DNA from: Xanthobacteraceae bacterium
GTDB taxonomy: Bacteria > Pseudomonadota > Alphaproteobacteria > Rhizobiales > Xanthobacteraceae
Assembly (NCBI GenBank): GCA_028290465.1
Contig: JAQGJU010000133.1
Coordinates: 62,001 to 126,000 of the forward strand
DNA length: 64,000 nucleotides
Direction: 5' to 3'
Below are positions 1 through 8,020 of this stretch, piece after piece (the first letter of the stretch is position 1; each line of letters begins with the position of its first letter). The notes under the pieces were generated by a model. The model was not told where the DNA came from, searched no databases, and saw only the letters and a program-made list of their open reading frames with translations. A program made the position numbers and the translations under genes.

Positions 1-1
1 C

Positions 2-229
2 TGTAACGCCGTGTGCCCGGCCTATCTGGAAGGCCCGATGGTCGATGCCGTCGCCGACGCGACGCCCTATCCTGACGTGGTGCGCCGGTCGCTCGCCGCC
101 GAAATCCCGCTCAACCGCTTCGGCCGCGCGACCGAAGTCGCCGAACTGTGCGTGTATCTGCTGAGCGACGAATCCGCCTTCGTGACCGGCAGCGCCATTC
201 CGGTCGACGGCGGCCTCACGGCGCGGTGA
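2..229 (+). CDS. SDR family oxidoreductase, C-terminal fragment (cut by window edge)
   Basis: Only the last 75 codons are present; the reading frame runs in from the window edge at base 2. The fragment has the typical C-terminal part of a classical short-chain dehydrogenase: a substrate-loop region beginning CNAVCPAYLEGPM, an IPLNRFGRATEVAELCVYLL helix, and the closing VTGSAIPVDGGLTAR segment found in FabG-like enzymes. The NAD(P) motif and catalytic Tyr/Lys lie outside the window, so substrate and cofactor cannot be judged. It is followed after about 120 bases by a pirin gene on the same strand. The family call is secure; the function is not. Confidence 0.85.
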   Translation, partial: CNAVCPAYLEGPMVDAVADATPYPDVVRRSLAAEIPLNRFGRATEVAELCVYLLSDESAFVTGSAIPVDGGLTAR

Positions 230-351
230 TCAATCCGTCTTGATTTTTTTGATTGGTCGCATTGTCGGACGGCGAACCGGTAACCACTTCGCCTGACAAT
301 GCTCCAGCGTGCTACACTGGCCGCGCCGGAACATCTAGCGAAAGGCCCGTC

Positions 352-1269
352 ATGAGCTTCTTCCCCGGACCCGACCCCACCGCTGGCGACGCCAAGGGCT
401 GCGACGCCGTCGACATGGTGATCGTTTCGCGCAGCGTCGATCTCGCCGGCTTCTCGGTGCGGCGCGCGCTGCCGCATGCCAAGCGGCGCATGGTCGGTCC
501 GTTCGTATTCTTCGACCATATGGGGCCATCGGAGTTCAAGGTCGGCAACGGCATCGACGTGCGGCCGCATCCGCATATCGGGCTGGCGACAGTCACGTTC
601 CTGTATGACGGCGAGATCATGCACCGCGACAGCCTGGGCACTGAACTCCCGATCAAGCCCGGCGAGTTGAACTGGATGAGCGCCGGGCGCGGCATCGTAC
701 ATTCCGAGCGCACCGCGCCGGAGCATCGCGCGGTCGGCGAAAAGCTGCACGGGCTGCAATTGTGGGTCGCGCTGCCGGCCGCCGACGAAGAGGGCGAACC
801 GTGGTTCGCGCATCATGGCGATGCCGACCTTCCGACCGTGGAGGGCGACGGCAAGCGCGTGCGGCTGGTCGCCGGTTCGCTGTTCGGCGCGCGCTCGCCG
901 GTCAAGACCAGTTCCGACACGCTGTTCGCCGACGTGGCGCTGGAGCAAGGCGCCTCGATGCCGATCGACGCCGGCTACGAGGAGCGCGCGGTGTATGTCG
1001 TGAAGGGCGAGATCGACCTGCAGGGCGACCGCTTCGGCGAAGGCAAGCTGCTGGTGCTCAAGCCCGGCGACGTGCTCAAGCTGACCGCCGTGATGCCGAG
1101 CCAGATCGTCATCGTCGGCGGCGCCGCGATGGATGGCCCGCGCCACATCTGGTGGAATTTCGTGTCGTCGCGCAAAGAGCGTATCGAGCAGGCCAAGGCC
1201 GACTGGAAGCTCGGGCGGTTCGATACGGTGCCGAACGACGCGACCGAATTCATTCCGCTGCCGGAGTGA
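352..1269 (+). CDS. pirin family protein
   Basis: A 305-residue bicupin of the pirin family. Pirins are iron-binding proteins; some bacterial members act as quercetin dioxygenases and others as modulators of metabolic enzymes, so the reaction cannot be assigned here. Seen: the N-terminal HMGP segment near residue 56, then the metal-site motif RPHPHIGLATVT with His73 and His75, and a downstream SERTAPEH segment with the remaining likely ligands. The C-terminal cupin (roughly 180-270) is complete, and the length is normal for the family. An in-frame TTG lies upstream at 253, but ATG 352 follows an AAAGG and gives the usual pirin N-terminus. It is probably monocistronic. Confidence 0.9.
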   Translation: MSFFPGPDPTAGDAKGCDAVDMVIVSRSVDLAGFSVRRALPHAKRRMVGPFVFFDHMGPSEFKVGNGIDVRPHPHIGLATVTFLYDGEIMHRDSLGTELPIKPGELNWMSAGRGIVHSERTAPEHRAVGEKLHGLQLWVALPAADEEGEPWFAHHGDADLPTVEGDGKRVRLVAGSLFGARSPVKTSSDTLFADVALEQGASMPIDAGYEERAVYVVKGEIDLQGDRFGEGKLLVLKPGDVLKLTAVMPSQIVIVGGAAMDGPRHIWWNFVSSRKERIEQAKADWKLGRFDTVPNDATEFIPLPE

Positions 1270-1366
1270 ACGGACGCGGCACGTCGCTTCGCTGTTTTCG
1301 GTCTGCGCAACGCCGCGTCGGTTTACCCCCCTTGCGGGAAGGGTTCACCAGCACTCATGGCTCGCA

Positions 1367-1777
1367 TCAGATGGCGGCGATGGTTTGCACCTCGACGAGA
1401 AAGGGCTCTTTCACGAGGCGGTCGACCATCAACAACGTATTGGGTGGGTACACTCCATTAGAAAACATCTTCGGAAACTCGCGCAGACGGAACTCCATGA
1501 ATTTTGGGATGTCCTGCGAATGAACAAGGTAAGTTGTGAACTGAACAACATTTCCCCAGGATGCGCCCGCGGAGCGTAGGGCAGCATCGATGTTGCGAAA
1601 CACCTGAGCGGTCTGGGCATCAAAGTCGCCCTCACCCACCACATGGCCTTGCGCATCGGCGGCCAGCATGCCGGCGATGAACAGGAACTCGTTCGCCTTC
1701 ACCCGCGTGACATGGGTATATTGCCCAAGCGGTGCGCCAAGCTCGGACGGATTGTAGATATCGATTTTTGCGCTCAT
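1367..1777 (-). CDS. RidA family protein (YjgF/YER057c/UK114)
   Basis: A 136-residue single-domain protein of the RidA superfamily, whose members hydrolyse reactive enamine/imine intermediates or act in catabolic deamination steps. Seen: GQYTHVTRVKANEFLFIAG at residues 18-36, the central FRNIDAALRSAGASWGNVV helix, and the C-terminal VEVQTIAAI strand. The Arg that binds the carboxylate in canonical RidA is not obvious, so it may belong to an Rid subgroup with another role. An AAGG lies 5 bases before the ATG. It is the last gene of the minus-strand arm (GntR, RidA, DUF1989, RidA) facing away from an ABC importer, which suggests a role in breakdown of the imported nitrogen compound (inference). 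Confidence 0.88.
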   Translation of the reverse strand: MSAKIDIYNPSELGAPLGQYTHVTRVKANEFLFIAGMLAADAQGHVVGEGDFDAQTAQVFRNIDAALRSAGASWGNVVQFTTYLVHSQDIPKFMEFRLREFPKMFSNGVYPPNTLLMVDRLVKEPFLVEVQTIAAI

Positions 1778-1873
1778 GCGAACCTTTCCGATGTTATGTG
1801 GCGGCGCACGAGTTAACCCGTGAGCGGCCTGCTATCGACTGTGGCTTGGCCGGTGCGGCGGTGGCAGCAGACA

Positions 1874-2521
1874 TCAAAGTCTCGGCGCATAGGTGATGAT
1901 CCGAACCGGCGTTGGCTCGAACCCGTTCGCCGGATTGAATATCTGCGTGCAGTTAGAAGCGACGCAAATCACATCCCGCTCCGCTCGCAGATCGACATAG
2001 TCGCCGGGCTTCGAGATGCCGTCCACGATGGCCATGGTCCCATCCTTCCCGACCGGGACGTACATGAACCAGTTGACGTTGGTCGCGATGTCGTCACGCG
2101 TGAGACCGAAGGGCTTGAGCGCAAGCTCGAAGGTGTCGCGGCAATTGCCGGGTCCGGCTTCGTTGTAGCGGATCCGGTTCATCTCCTCGCTGCAGCAACC
2201 GCCGATCGTATCGTGATATCCGCACGTATCTATGACGACGGTCATGAGGCGATTGCCGCGGTCGGACCAAAGCACCGACCCTTCGCGCAAAAAGATGTTC
2301 GCGCCCATCTTCATCGTGTTCGCGGCATTGTAGCGATCCTGAGGTGCGGCCGCGTCGTAGCACAGAAAATCGACCGCCTGCTTGCCCTCAAGATCAATGA
2401 TGCGAAGACGCTGGCCGGCCTCAAGTTTGCGGCCCCAGGGTTGGCCGGCCGGAATGGTGATATCTTCCAGGATTTCGCCATCGACATCCGACACTTCGCC
2501 GACTTCTCTCGTCACGGTCAT
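1874..2521 (-). CDS. DUF1989 / urea carboxylase-associated family protein
   Basis: A 215-residue protein of the DUF1989 (urea-carboxylase-associated) family. Two members of this family, CgdA and CgdB, form carboxyguanidine deiminase in guanidine degradation; most others are uncharacterised. Seen: DLEGKQAVDFLCYD near the N-terminus, the conserved DTCGYHDTIGGCC motif (candidate metal or active-site Cys/His), a GNCRDTFELAL segment, and KPGDYVDLRAERDVICVAS near the C-terminus. ATG 2521 is chosen because GAGG lies 5 bases upstream; the longer frame runs into a palindromic repeat. Only one DUF1989 gene is present and there is no urea carboxylase nearby, so it is not the standard guanidine operon. 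The RidA and GntR neighbours suggest a catabolic role. Confidence 0.85.
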   Translation of the reverse strand: MTVTREVGEVSDVDGEILEDITIPAGQPWGRKLEAGQRLRIIDLEGKQAVDFLCYDAAAPQDRYNAANTMKMGANIFLREGSVLWSDRGNRLMTVVIDTCGYHDTIGGCCSEEMNRIRYNEAGPGNCRDTFELALKPFGLTRDDIATNVNWFMYVPVGKDGTMAIVDGISKPGDYVDLRAERDVICVASNCTQIFNPANGFEPTPVRIITYAPRL

Positions 2522-2549
2522 GGTTGCCTCGGTTGGTGTGAACAACGCG

Positions 2550-2592
2550 CTAGAGCGCGATGCGCTTAAGTTGAATCGCCATCGCGCTCTAG
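2550..2592. repeat. palindromic element, CTAGAGCGCGATG arms
   Basis: A 13-base inverted repeat (CTAGAGCGCGATG at 2550-2562 and its reverse complement at 2580-2592) with a 17-base loop. It lies between the DUF1989 gene and the upstream RidA gene, directly beside the copy at 2603-2651. It resembles short palindromic elements scattered in rhizobial genomes and could form a hairpin in the transcript. Confidence 0.8.
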
Positions 2593-2602
2593 CCTTTTGT
2601 TT

Positions 2603-2651
2603 GAGCATGATCTTTTCGGAAAACCGGTTCCCACTTTTCCGGATCATGCTC
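2603..2651. repeat. family A palindromic repeat, copy 1 (GAGCATGATC stems)
   Basis: The ends GAGCATGATC and GATCATGCTC are perfect reverse complements. Inside is an asymmetric core containing AAACCGGTTCCCACTTTTC. Very similar copies occur at 23257-23305, 39040-39088 and 53475-53523. It sits in the intercistronic gap of the minus-strand RidA-DUF1989 group. Confidence 0.92.
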
Positions 2652-2708
2652 TAGTTCGCGCGTCATGATCTTCCGGCATGTATCCTTGGTCGGAGCGCGG
2701 CCGGCACG

Positions 2709-3116
2709 TCAGGCATTGGGCAATCCCACGACGGCTTCGATCTCGACCTTCATGCCCGGGACGGCGAGCTTCGAGACTTCAAACAATGTGCTGGCCGGGC
2801 GCGCGCTGCCGAAATATTTCTGCCGTACCGGATTTATCTTGGTTCGATCATTGACGTCGGTCAGCAGGACCGTGACCTTGAGCACATCGGAAAAGGATGC
2901 GCCGGCCGCTTTCAGGATCTTGTCCATCGCGGAGAATATCGCTTCCGCCTGTGCGGCGGCATCGTCGCCTCCAATCACATTGAGATTCTCGTCAAGCGGC
3001 GCAATTCCGGAGATGAAAAGCAGATTTTCGAACGCCACGGCATCACAATAATGGCTGATGGGCGGGTTCAATCCCGGGATCGAAAACTCCCGACGTTTGG
3101 CAGGCGCTGCTGTCAT
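2709..3116 (-). CDS. RidA family protein
   Basis: A 135-residue RidA-superfamily protein, only distantly similar to the other RidA of this locus. Seen: SHYCDAVAFENLLFISGIAP at about residues 21-40, then AEAIFSAMDKILKAAGASFSDVLKVTVLLTD split across the central helix and strand, and a C-terminal KVEIEAVVGLP. Its start overlaps the stop of the GntR gene by four bases (ATGA) and has an AAGGAG eight bases upstream, so the two are translationally coupled. The likely role is removal of an enamine/imine intermediate or a dedicated deamination step in the pathway controlled by the GntR regulator (inference from context). Confidence 0.88.
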   Translation of the reverse strand: MTAAPAKRREFSIPGLNPPISHYCDAVAFENLLFISGIAPLDENLNVIGGDDAAAQAEAIFSAMDKILKAAGASFSDVLKVTVLLTDVNDRTKINPVRQKYFGSARPASTLFEVSKLAVPGMKVEIEAVVGLPNA

Positions 3117-3805
3117 AGTACTTTCTCCTTGGAAACGACGCGCTGGCGTGGTGCGGCGATCGCGGGCGCCGGGCCCTGACCGCTCATGAGGAAATAGATC
3201 ACGCCGGAAGCCGCATCGCGGATGTGCTGCGCCAGGGCGCTACGGGCGAGCGATGGGTCGCGGCGCGCGAGAACGTCGGCAATGGTGGCATGCTCCGCAC
3301 CGGGCATTTCAGGGATTTTATAGGCGTTGATGTACATGAAGATGTAGGGCTGGATCGAATAACGCGTCCGCCGGATTTCATCCATCAGTCGCGGCATATC
3401 CGACGCCGCGTAAATGATGTCGTGAAATTCGTCGTGGCGAGCGAGCCACCGCTTCGGATCGCTTGTTGCTTTTTCCATCCGGTCGAGTTGCCGGCCGAGT
3501 TGGTCAAGAATGGCCGGCGTGATGCGCGGAGCCGCGCGCTCGATCGCGAGAGATTCGAGTGCAACGCGGATTTCGAACAGCTCGACAATTTCCTTCTGCG
3601 TTCGCGCCGTGACGAATGGGCGGCGGTTGGCGCCAAACGTCACCAATCCTTCGGCCTGCAATTGCAGAAGCGCCTCGCGGACCGGCATACGGCTGATGCC
3701 AAGCGCCCGACCCACGACTTCGGCGCTGATCGGTGCATTGGCCGGCAACTCGCCCGACATGATCAGGTGCTTGAGATGATTGTAGGCGACGCGCTGCGCG
3801 TTCAT
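3113..3805 (-). CDS. GntR family transcriptional regulator (FCD subfamily)
   Basis: A regulator of about 230 residues. The N-terminal winged helix is seen in YNHLKHLIMSGELPANAPIS, then LGISRMPVREALLQLQAEGLV with the recognition helix. The C-terminal half is an all-helical FCD (FadR-C) ligand domain with ALESLAIERAAPRI, HDEFHDIIYAAS and AEHATIADVLARRD; the spaced Asp/His residues usually bind a metal and a small carboxylic acid. ATG 3805 is preferred over ATG 3811 because the AAGGAG is 8 bases from 3805 but only 2 from 3811. It is transcribed divergently from the ABC importer, as expected for a local repressor. The effector is unknown. Confidence 0.92.
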   Translation of the reverse strand: MNAQRVAYNHLKHLIMSGELPANAPISAEVVGRALGISRMPVREALLQLQAEGLVTFGANRRPFVTARTQKEIVELFEIRVALESLAIERAAPRITPAILDQLGRQLDRMEKATSDPKRWLARHDEFHDIIYAASDMPRLMDEIRRTRYSIQPYIFMYINAYKIPEMPGAEHATIADVLARRDPSLARSALAQHIRDAASGVIYFLMSGQGPAPAIAAPRQRVVSKEKVL

Positions 3806-4148
3806 GACCATTGCTCCTTCACAGGCGCGACTGCGAAAGTCACACAGGACAACTTGCATATACGATTTAACCGCGCGTGTGCGGAATTATCCACAAGAAC
3901 TGTATCCAGTTTATGCCCCGCAATTCGACCTCGCAGGCATTGCACGAAATCCCAGTCGGATCGCATGAGGAAGCGGAAGACCTCGTAAAAATTCAATTTT
4001 TTCAATAGCTAAAGGCCGGGCCTGCTCAACAGGCAGGCATCTGGCTGCGACCGTTTAGGCAATCTGCGGCGCAAAGGTGCAGCATCGCTTGTTGCGTTGG
4101 CACCTGGATTCGTATCCACTTATCGTCTGACCAATGACGGAGCGGGAC
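3806..4148. promoter_or_regulatory. divergent intergenic region between GntR regulator and ABC importer, with candidate operator
   Basis: These roughly 340 bases separate the divergent regulator and importer genes and should hold both promoters. A perfect inverted repeat AACTG-N4-CAGTT lies at 3898-3911 and resembles the TGTA...-type half sites of FCD regulators. An AT-rich palindrome (AAAAATT/AATTTTT) lies at about 3987-4002. No clear -35/-10 pair could be fixed by eye. The operator assignment is a guess from position and symmetry. Confidence 0.35.
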
Positions 4149-5195
4149 ATGACCACGCGTCGCGATGCATTGAAGCTTCTTGGTGCTGGTAGCGCATTCG
4201 CCGGGATGGGCGGGTCGCTCACAAGCGCGCAGGGAAATGTCGTTACGATCACGAGCCTCGGCGGCAAGTGGGAGCAATCGATCCGCGAGCACTTCATTCC
4301 GCACTTCAAGAAGAAGACCGGAGCGGAAGTCCGCGTGGTGCTCGGAGCGCCTCCGGCCTGGACCGCCCAGGTCGAAGCGTTGCCGGGACGTCCCCCGCTC
4401 GACGCCATCGACAACAGCGAACTCCTCGCCATCTCGCTGATGGACAAGGGGCTGGTGGTCAAGCTGACCGAGGACAAGGTACCAAACCTTAAGAACACGC
4501 CGGACCTGTTCCGCAAGCCGTTCGACGATTTCGGCGCGTCGTACCAGTATTCGACTTCCGGCATTTTCTACAATGCGGAAAAGATCAAGGAGCCACCGAA
4601 GACCTGGGCGGAGTTCTTCGAGCGCGCCGGCAAGGGCGAATTCGGCCGCGCCATCACGTTGCCCGACATGCCCTATGCCTGGGGACCGCATTTCATCTGG
4701 CACTATGCGACCGCTCTCGGCGGAGGCATGGACAAGCTCGATCCGGCCTTCGACGCATTGCGCAAGATCAAGCCCCATGTCGTGAAGTTCTGGGGCACCG
4801 CGCTCGAGGTCGAGCGCATGATCATCAACAAGGAAGTAGACATCGGCGTGCTGTGGGACGGCCGCTCGTTCGCGCTGTCGACCGGCGCCGCACCGTGGTT
4901 GCGCTTCGCCCGGCTGGGACCGCACTCGCTTGTGACACTTTCGCCCGCGCAGGTCGTCAAGGGCGGCAACGAGGCGCTCGCGTTTGAGTGGGTCAATACC
5001 CTGCTCGATCCCGAGCCGCAGCTCGAATACTACAAGCTCATCAACTTCACGCCGACCAACAGCAAGGTCGTGATCCCCGAAAACATGCGCGCCAACATCA
5101 TGCCGCTCGACCAGGGTGTGCTGCCGTCGTTCCGGGACCTGGCGAAAGTCGCTCCCCGAATGGTCGACCGGTGGAATCGCGAGATCCGGGTCTGA
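4149..5195 (+). CDS. ABC transporter substrate-binding protein (PotD/opine type, Tat signal)
   Basis: A periplasmic binding protein of 348 residues of the extracellular solute-binding family that includes PotD-like polyamine and iron binders. The N-terminus TTRRDALKLLGAGSAFAGMG has a twin-arginine motif and a hydrophobic stretch, so Tat export is likely. The mature part shows VTITSLGGKWEQSI, a FYNAEKIKEPPKTWAEFFE segment, and VDIGVLWDGRS. ATG 4149 has a GGAG six bases upstream, making it better than ATG 4134. It is the first gene of a four-gene operon with two permeases and an ATPase. The ligand is unknown; a cationic amine or guanidino compound would fit family and neighbours. Confidence 0.88.
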   Translation: MTTRRDALKLLGAGSAFAGMGGSLTSAQGNVVTITSLGGKWEQSIREHFIPHFKKKTGAEVRVVLGAPPAWTAQVEALPGRPPLDAIDNSELLAISLMDKGLVVKLTEDKVPNLKNTPDLFRKPFDDFGASYQYSTSGIFYNAEKIKEPPKTWAEFFERAGKGEFGRAITLPDMPYAWGPHFIWHYATALGGGMDKLDPAFDALRKIKPHVVKFWGTALEVERMIINKEVDIGVLWDGRSFALSTGAAPWLRFARLGPHSLVTLSPAQVVKGGNEALAFEWVNTLLDPEPQLEYYKLINFTPTNSKVVIPENMRANIMPLDQGVLPSFRDLAKVAPRMVDRWNREIRV

Positions 5196-5210
5196 TCGGC
5201 GCCGCGCATC

Positions 5211-6071
5211 ATGGGGGCCGGCGGGATAGCCATCGGGCGTCGCGGAATCACGATCCTGTTGCTGCCGGTGGTGGCGATCGTGACCGCCGGCTATGTCTTG
5301 CCGGGCCTCGTGCTGCTCGTCATGAGCTTCGGCGTAGTGCCCACAAGGCCGTCATGGGCGCAATTCACCCTTGAGCATTACGAGCGTCTGCTCGGCGACG
5401 TCTATTACGCGCGAATTATCGGTTACACGCTTTTTTTTGGGCTCATCGTTGCGACGATTACGGCGCTCATCGCGTTTCCGGTCGGCTATTACCTGGCGCG
5501 ATCGCGCAGCCGCCTGACCAGCCTTTATGCCGTGGTGACATTTACGCCTCTCGCCGTCGGCATGAATATGTTGACGCTCGGCTGGATGGTCATTCTCAGC
5601 CGCACCGGCTTCGTCAATTCGCTGCTCACCGGCACCGGTATCGTCACCGAACCGCTCCATCTCCTTTACGGCTGGGGCGCCGTGATCGTCGGCATGGTCC
5701 ACGTGACGTTCACCTTCATGGTGCTGCCGATCGAAGCCGTGGTCCGGCAAATCGATCCGGCGCTGGAAAAGGCCGCGCGCACGCTCGGCGCCGGGCCGCT
5801 GCGCACCTTTTGGGAAGTTGTTCTTCCGCTCAGCCTGCAGGGCATCGCAGCGGGATTTCTCATTGTCTTCCTGCAGGTCTGCGGTGCCTTCGTGTTGCCT
5901 CTTCTGCTCGGTGGGCAGGGCTTCACCGTGGTGCCGATCGCGATCTGGGAACAGATCACAGTGTCGTCGGATCGCCCGTTCGCGTCCGTGCTGTCGGTCA
6001 CTTTGATCCTGGTGTCGCTGATCGTGATGATGCTTCAATTGCGCATCGCAAGAGGCAAGGACCTGGTCTGA
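5211..6071 (+). CDS. ABC transporter permease (PotB type)
   Basis: A 286-residue inner-membrane permease with an N-terminal membrane helix, five further hydrophobic segments and the inner-membrane signature EKAARTLGAGPLRTFWEVVLP (residues about 184-204), which docks on the ATPase. It follows the binding protein after 15 bases and is followed by the second permease after 2 bases. Length and layout match PotB-like permeases of spermidine/putrescine and related importers. Confidence 0.92.
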   Translation: MGAGGIAIGRRGITILLLPVVAIVTAGYVLPGLVLLVMSFGVVPTRPSWAQFTLEHYERLLGDVYYARIIGYTLFFGLIVATITALIAFPVGYYLARSRSRLTSLYAVVTFTPLAVGMNMLTLGWMVILSRTGFVNSLLTGTGIVTEPLHLLYGWGAVIVGMVHVTFTFMVLPIEAVVRQIDPALEKAARTLGAGPLRTFWEVVLPLSLQGIAAGFLIVFLQVCGAFVLPLLLGGQGFTVVPIAIWEQITVSSDRPFASVLSVTLILVSLIVMMLQLRIARGKDLV

Positions 6072-6073
6072 TC

Positions 6074-6850
6074 ATGCGCACAGGTTGGGGGCTGCCGCTT
6101 TACGCGACATTCATCGGTTTTCTGCTGCTGTTCCCGCTTGCGATCGTCGTGGCGGTCTCGTTCGATCCCGGCGTCTATATCCGTTTTCCAGTGACGGGCT
6201 TTAGTCCGCGCTGGTACGTCCGGATGTGGGCCGACGAGACCATCGTGCTCTCGATCGTGAACAGCCTGATCGTCGGATTCTCGTCGAGCCTGATCGGCGC
6301 CATCGTGGCCATTCCGGCGGCGCTCGCGGTCACGCATGGCGGACGATTCGTAAAAGCGGCGGTATATCCGTTCCTGCTGTCGCCATTCGCGATGCCGTGG
6401 CTGGTTTACGGTCTGGGCATTCTGTTTTTCTGGGGCCTCACCGGACTGCGGCTGTCGTTGTGGACGCTGATCGTCGGGCACACCGTGCTGGCCATTCCTT
6501 ACGTCCTTCGCGTGACGCTCGCCGTGCTGCGCAGCATGCCGCCCAACCTGGTGCGCGCGGCGCGGGTTGCGGGCGCTTCGCCATGGCAGGCGTTTCGCTA
6601 TGTGACCCTGCCCTACATACGTTCGGGCGTGACCGCCGGCGTGTCGTTCGCGCTGGTGGTCTCGCTGACGAATATTCCGGTTTCTTTGTTTCTCACGACG
6701 GCCGATAACATCACGCTTCCGGTGGCGATCTTCAATTACATGATCAACAATTTCGAGCCGCTTGTCGCGGCCGTGTCAGCGGTGCAGGTCCTCATGATCG
6801 GAGTCATTATTTACGCGGCCCGGATTGTCGGCGGGGTCGATCGTGCCTGA
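6074..6850 (+). CDS. ABC transporter permease (PotC type)
   Basis: A 258-residue second permease. Seen: N-terminal helix LPLYATFIGFLLLFPLAIVV, several further membrane segments, and the coupling motif RAARVAGASPWQAFRYVTLP near residues 159-178. It begins two bases after the stop of the first permease and its 3' end overlaps the start of the ATPase gene by eight bases, so the operon is tightly coupled. Together with the first permease it should form the heterodimeric channel of the importer. Confidence 0.92.
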   Translation: MRTGWGLPLYATFIGFLLLFPLAIVVAVSFDPGVYIRFPVTGFSPRWYVRMWADETIVLSIVNSLIVGFSSSLIGAIVAIPAALAVTHGGRFVKAAVYPFLLSPFAMPWLVYGLGILFFWGLTGLRLSLWTLIVGHTVLAIPYVLRVTLAVLRSMPPNLVRAARVAGASPWQAFRYVTLPYIRSGVTAGVSFALVVSLTNIPVSLFLTTADNITLPVAIFNYMINNFEPLVAAVSAVQVLMIGVIIYAARIVGGVDRA

Positions 6851-7919
6851 TCTCCCATACGATCTCGAACTGATCGCGGTCAGCAAGTCCTACGATGAGA
6901 ATGCCGTCGTTAACGACGTCTCCTTCGCCATGAAGAAGGGCGAATTTCTGTCGCTGCTCGGTCCGAGCGGTTGCGGCAAGACGACCACCTTGTCGATGAT
7001 TGCCGGGTTCGAAACCCCGACCCGGGGAGAGATCAAAATCCGGAATGAACGGATCGACGACCGCCCGCCGGAGCGGCGCAATATCGGCATGGTGTTTCAG
7101 AACTACGCGCTGTTTCCGCACATGAAGGTGGCTGAAAATATCGGGTTCGGGCTGCGGATGCGAGGAACGCCGCGCGCCGAGATCGCCCAGCGCGTCATCG
7201 AAAGCGCCCGGCTCGTCAAGGTGGAGCATCTGCTCGATCGGCTGCCGCGGCAATTGTCGGGCGGTCAGCAGCAGCGCGTGGCGTTGGCGCGCGCGCTGAT
7301 CGTACAGCCCGCCCTGCTGCTGCTGGACGAACCGTTCGGCGCGCTGGACCGGCTGCTGCGCGAGGAGATGCAAATCGAGGTGCGGTCGCTGCTGAAGCGG
7401 CTCGGGATCACGACGGTCTTTGTGACCCATGACCAGGACGAGGCGCTTTCGATGTCCGACCGGGTTGCCGTCATGTTCGCCGGCAATATCGGGCAGATCG
7501 ACATGCCCCAGGCCCTGTATGATTCACCGCGCACCGAATTGGTGGCTGGCTTCATCGGGAAAGCGACCTTCATTCCCGGCCGGCTGGAAGGCGATCCGCT
7601 TCGTTTCGTTTCACCGGACGGCACTTTTGACGTTCCGGCAACGCATGCGCCGCCGAGTTCCGGGGATGCAACTTATTTTCTCCGACCGGAAGCCATTCGT
7701 ATCGCGACGAATGCATCGCACTATCAGAACGAGGTGTCAGGCAGCGTCATTGCCAGCACCTTCTTCGGCGATCGAAAGATGATCATGGTCGGAACGCCAA
7801 GCGATCAGCGCTTCCTTGTCGCCGTGGACCGCTCGACCGCGCTGGAGATCGGCGCGCCGGTCAGGATAGGGTGGATGACAGCGCATGCCGCGCTATTCCA
7901 AGGCGGCCTGCGCCAGTGA
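6843..7919 (+). CDS. ABC transporter ATP-binding protein (PotA type)
   Basis: A 358-residue ATPase. Seen: Walker A GPSGCGKTT, Q-loop MVFQNYALFPH, signature LSGGQQQRVALARAL, Walker B LLLLDEPFGALD and H-loop VTHDQDEAL, all intact. The C-terminal third (about 240-358) is a TOBE-type regulatory domain as in PotA/FbpC. The start is GTG 6843, inside the end of the permease gene; a TTG at 6825 is less likely. It energises uptake by the two permeases. It is the last gene of the importer operon; the next gene is on the other strand. Confidence 0.93.
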   Translation: MPDLPYDLELIAVSKSYDENAVVNDVSFAMKKGEFLSLLGPSGCGKTTTLSMIAGFETPTRGEIKIRNERIDDRPPERRNIGMVFQNYALFPHMKVAENIGFGLRMRGTPRAEIAQRVIESARLVKVEHLLDRLPRQLSGGQQQRVALARALIVQPALLLLDEPFGALDRLLREEMQIEVRSLLKRLGITTVFVTHDQDEALSMSDRVAVMFAGNIGQIDMPQALYDSPRTELVAGFIGKATFIPGRLEGDPLRFVSPDGTFDVPATHAPPSSGDATYFLRPEAIRIATNASHYQNEVSGSVIASTFFGDRKMIMVGTPSDQRFLVAVDRSTALEIGAPVRIGWMTAHAALFQGGLRQ

Positions 7920-8020
7920 GGCTGATGAAGCTACCCGGATTGGCACGAGAAAAACGCGTGGCAACCCAACTGCCTAAGCCGTAGCGCGGCCGCCGCTCTC
8001 GAACCGATGTGCCGCTCAGA

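Noticed and set aside
67-1146. Long minus-strand frame opposite the pirin gene
   Set aside because: High-GC antisense shadow; composition rich in Arg/His/Ala and without domains, while the plus strand carries a full pirin.
4103-4120. TTGGCACC...TCGT upstream of the ABC importer as a sigma-54 site
   Set aside because: The -12 element reads CG instead of GC, so the match is not good enough.
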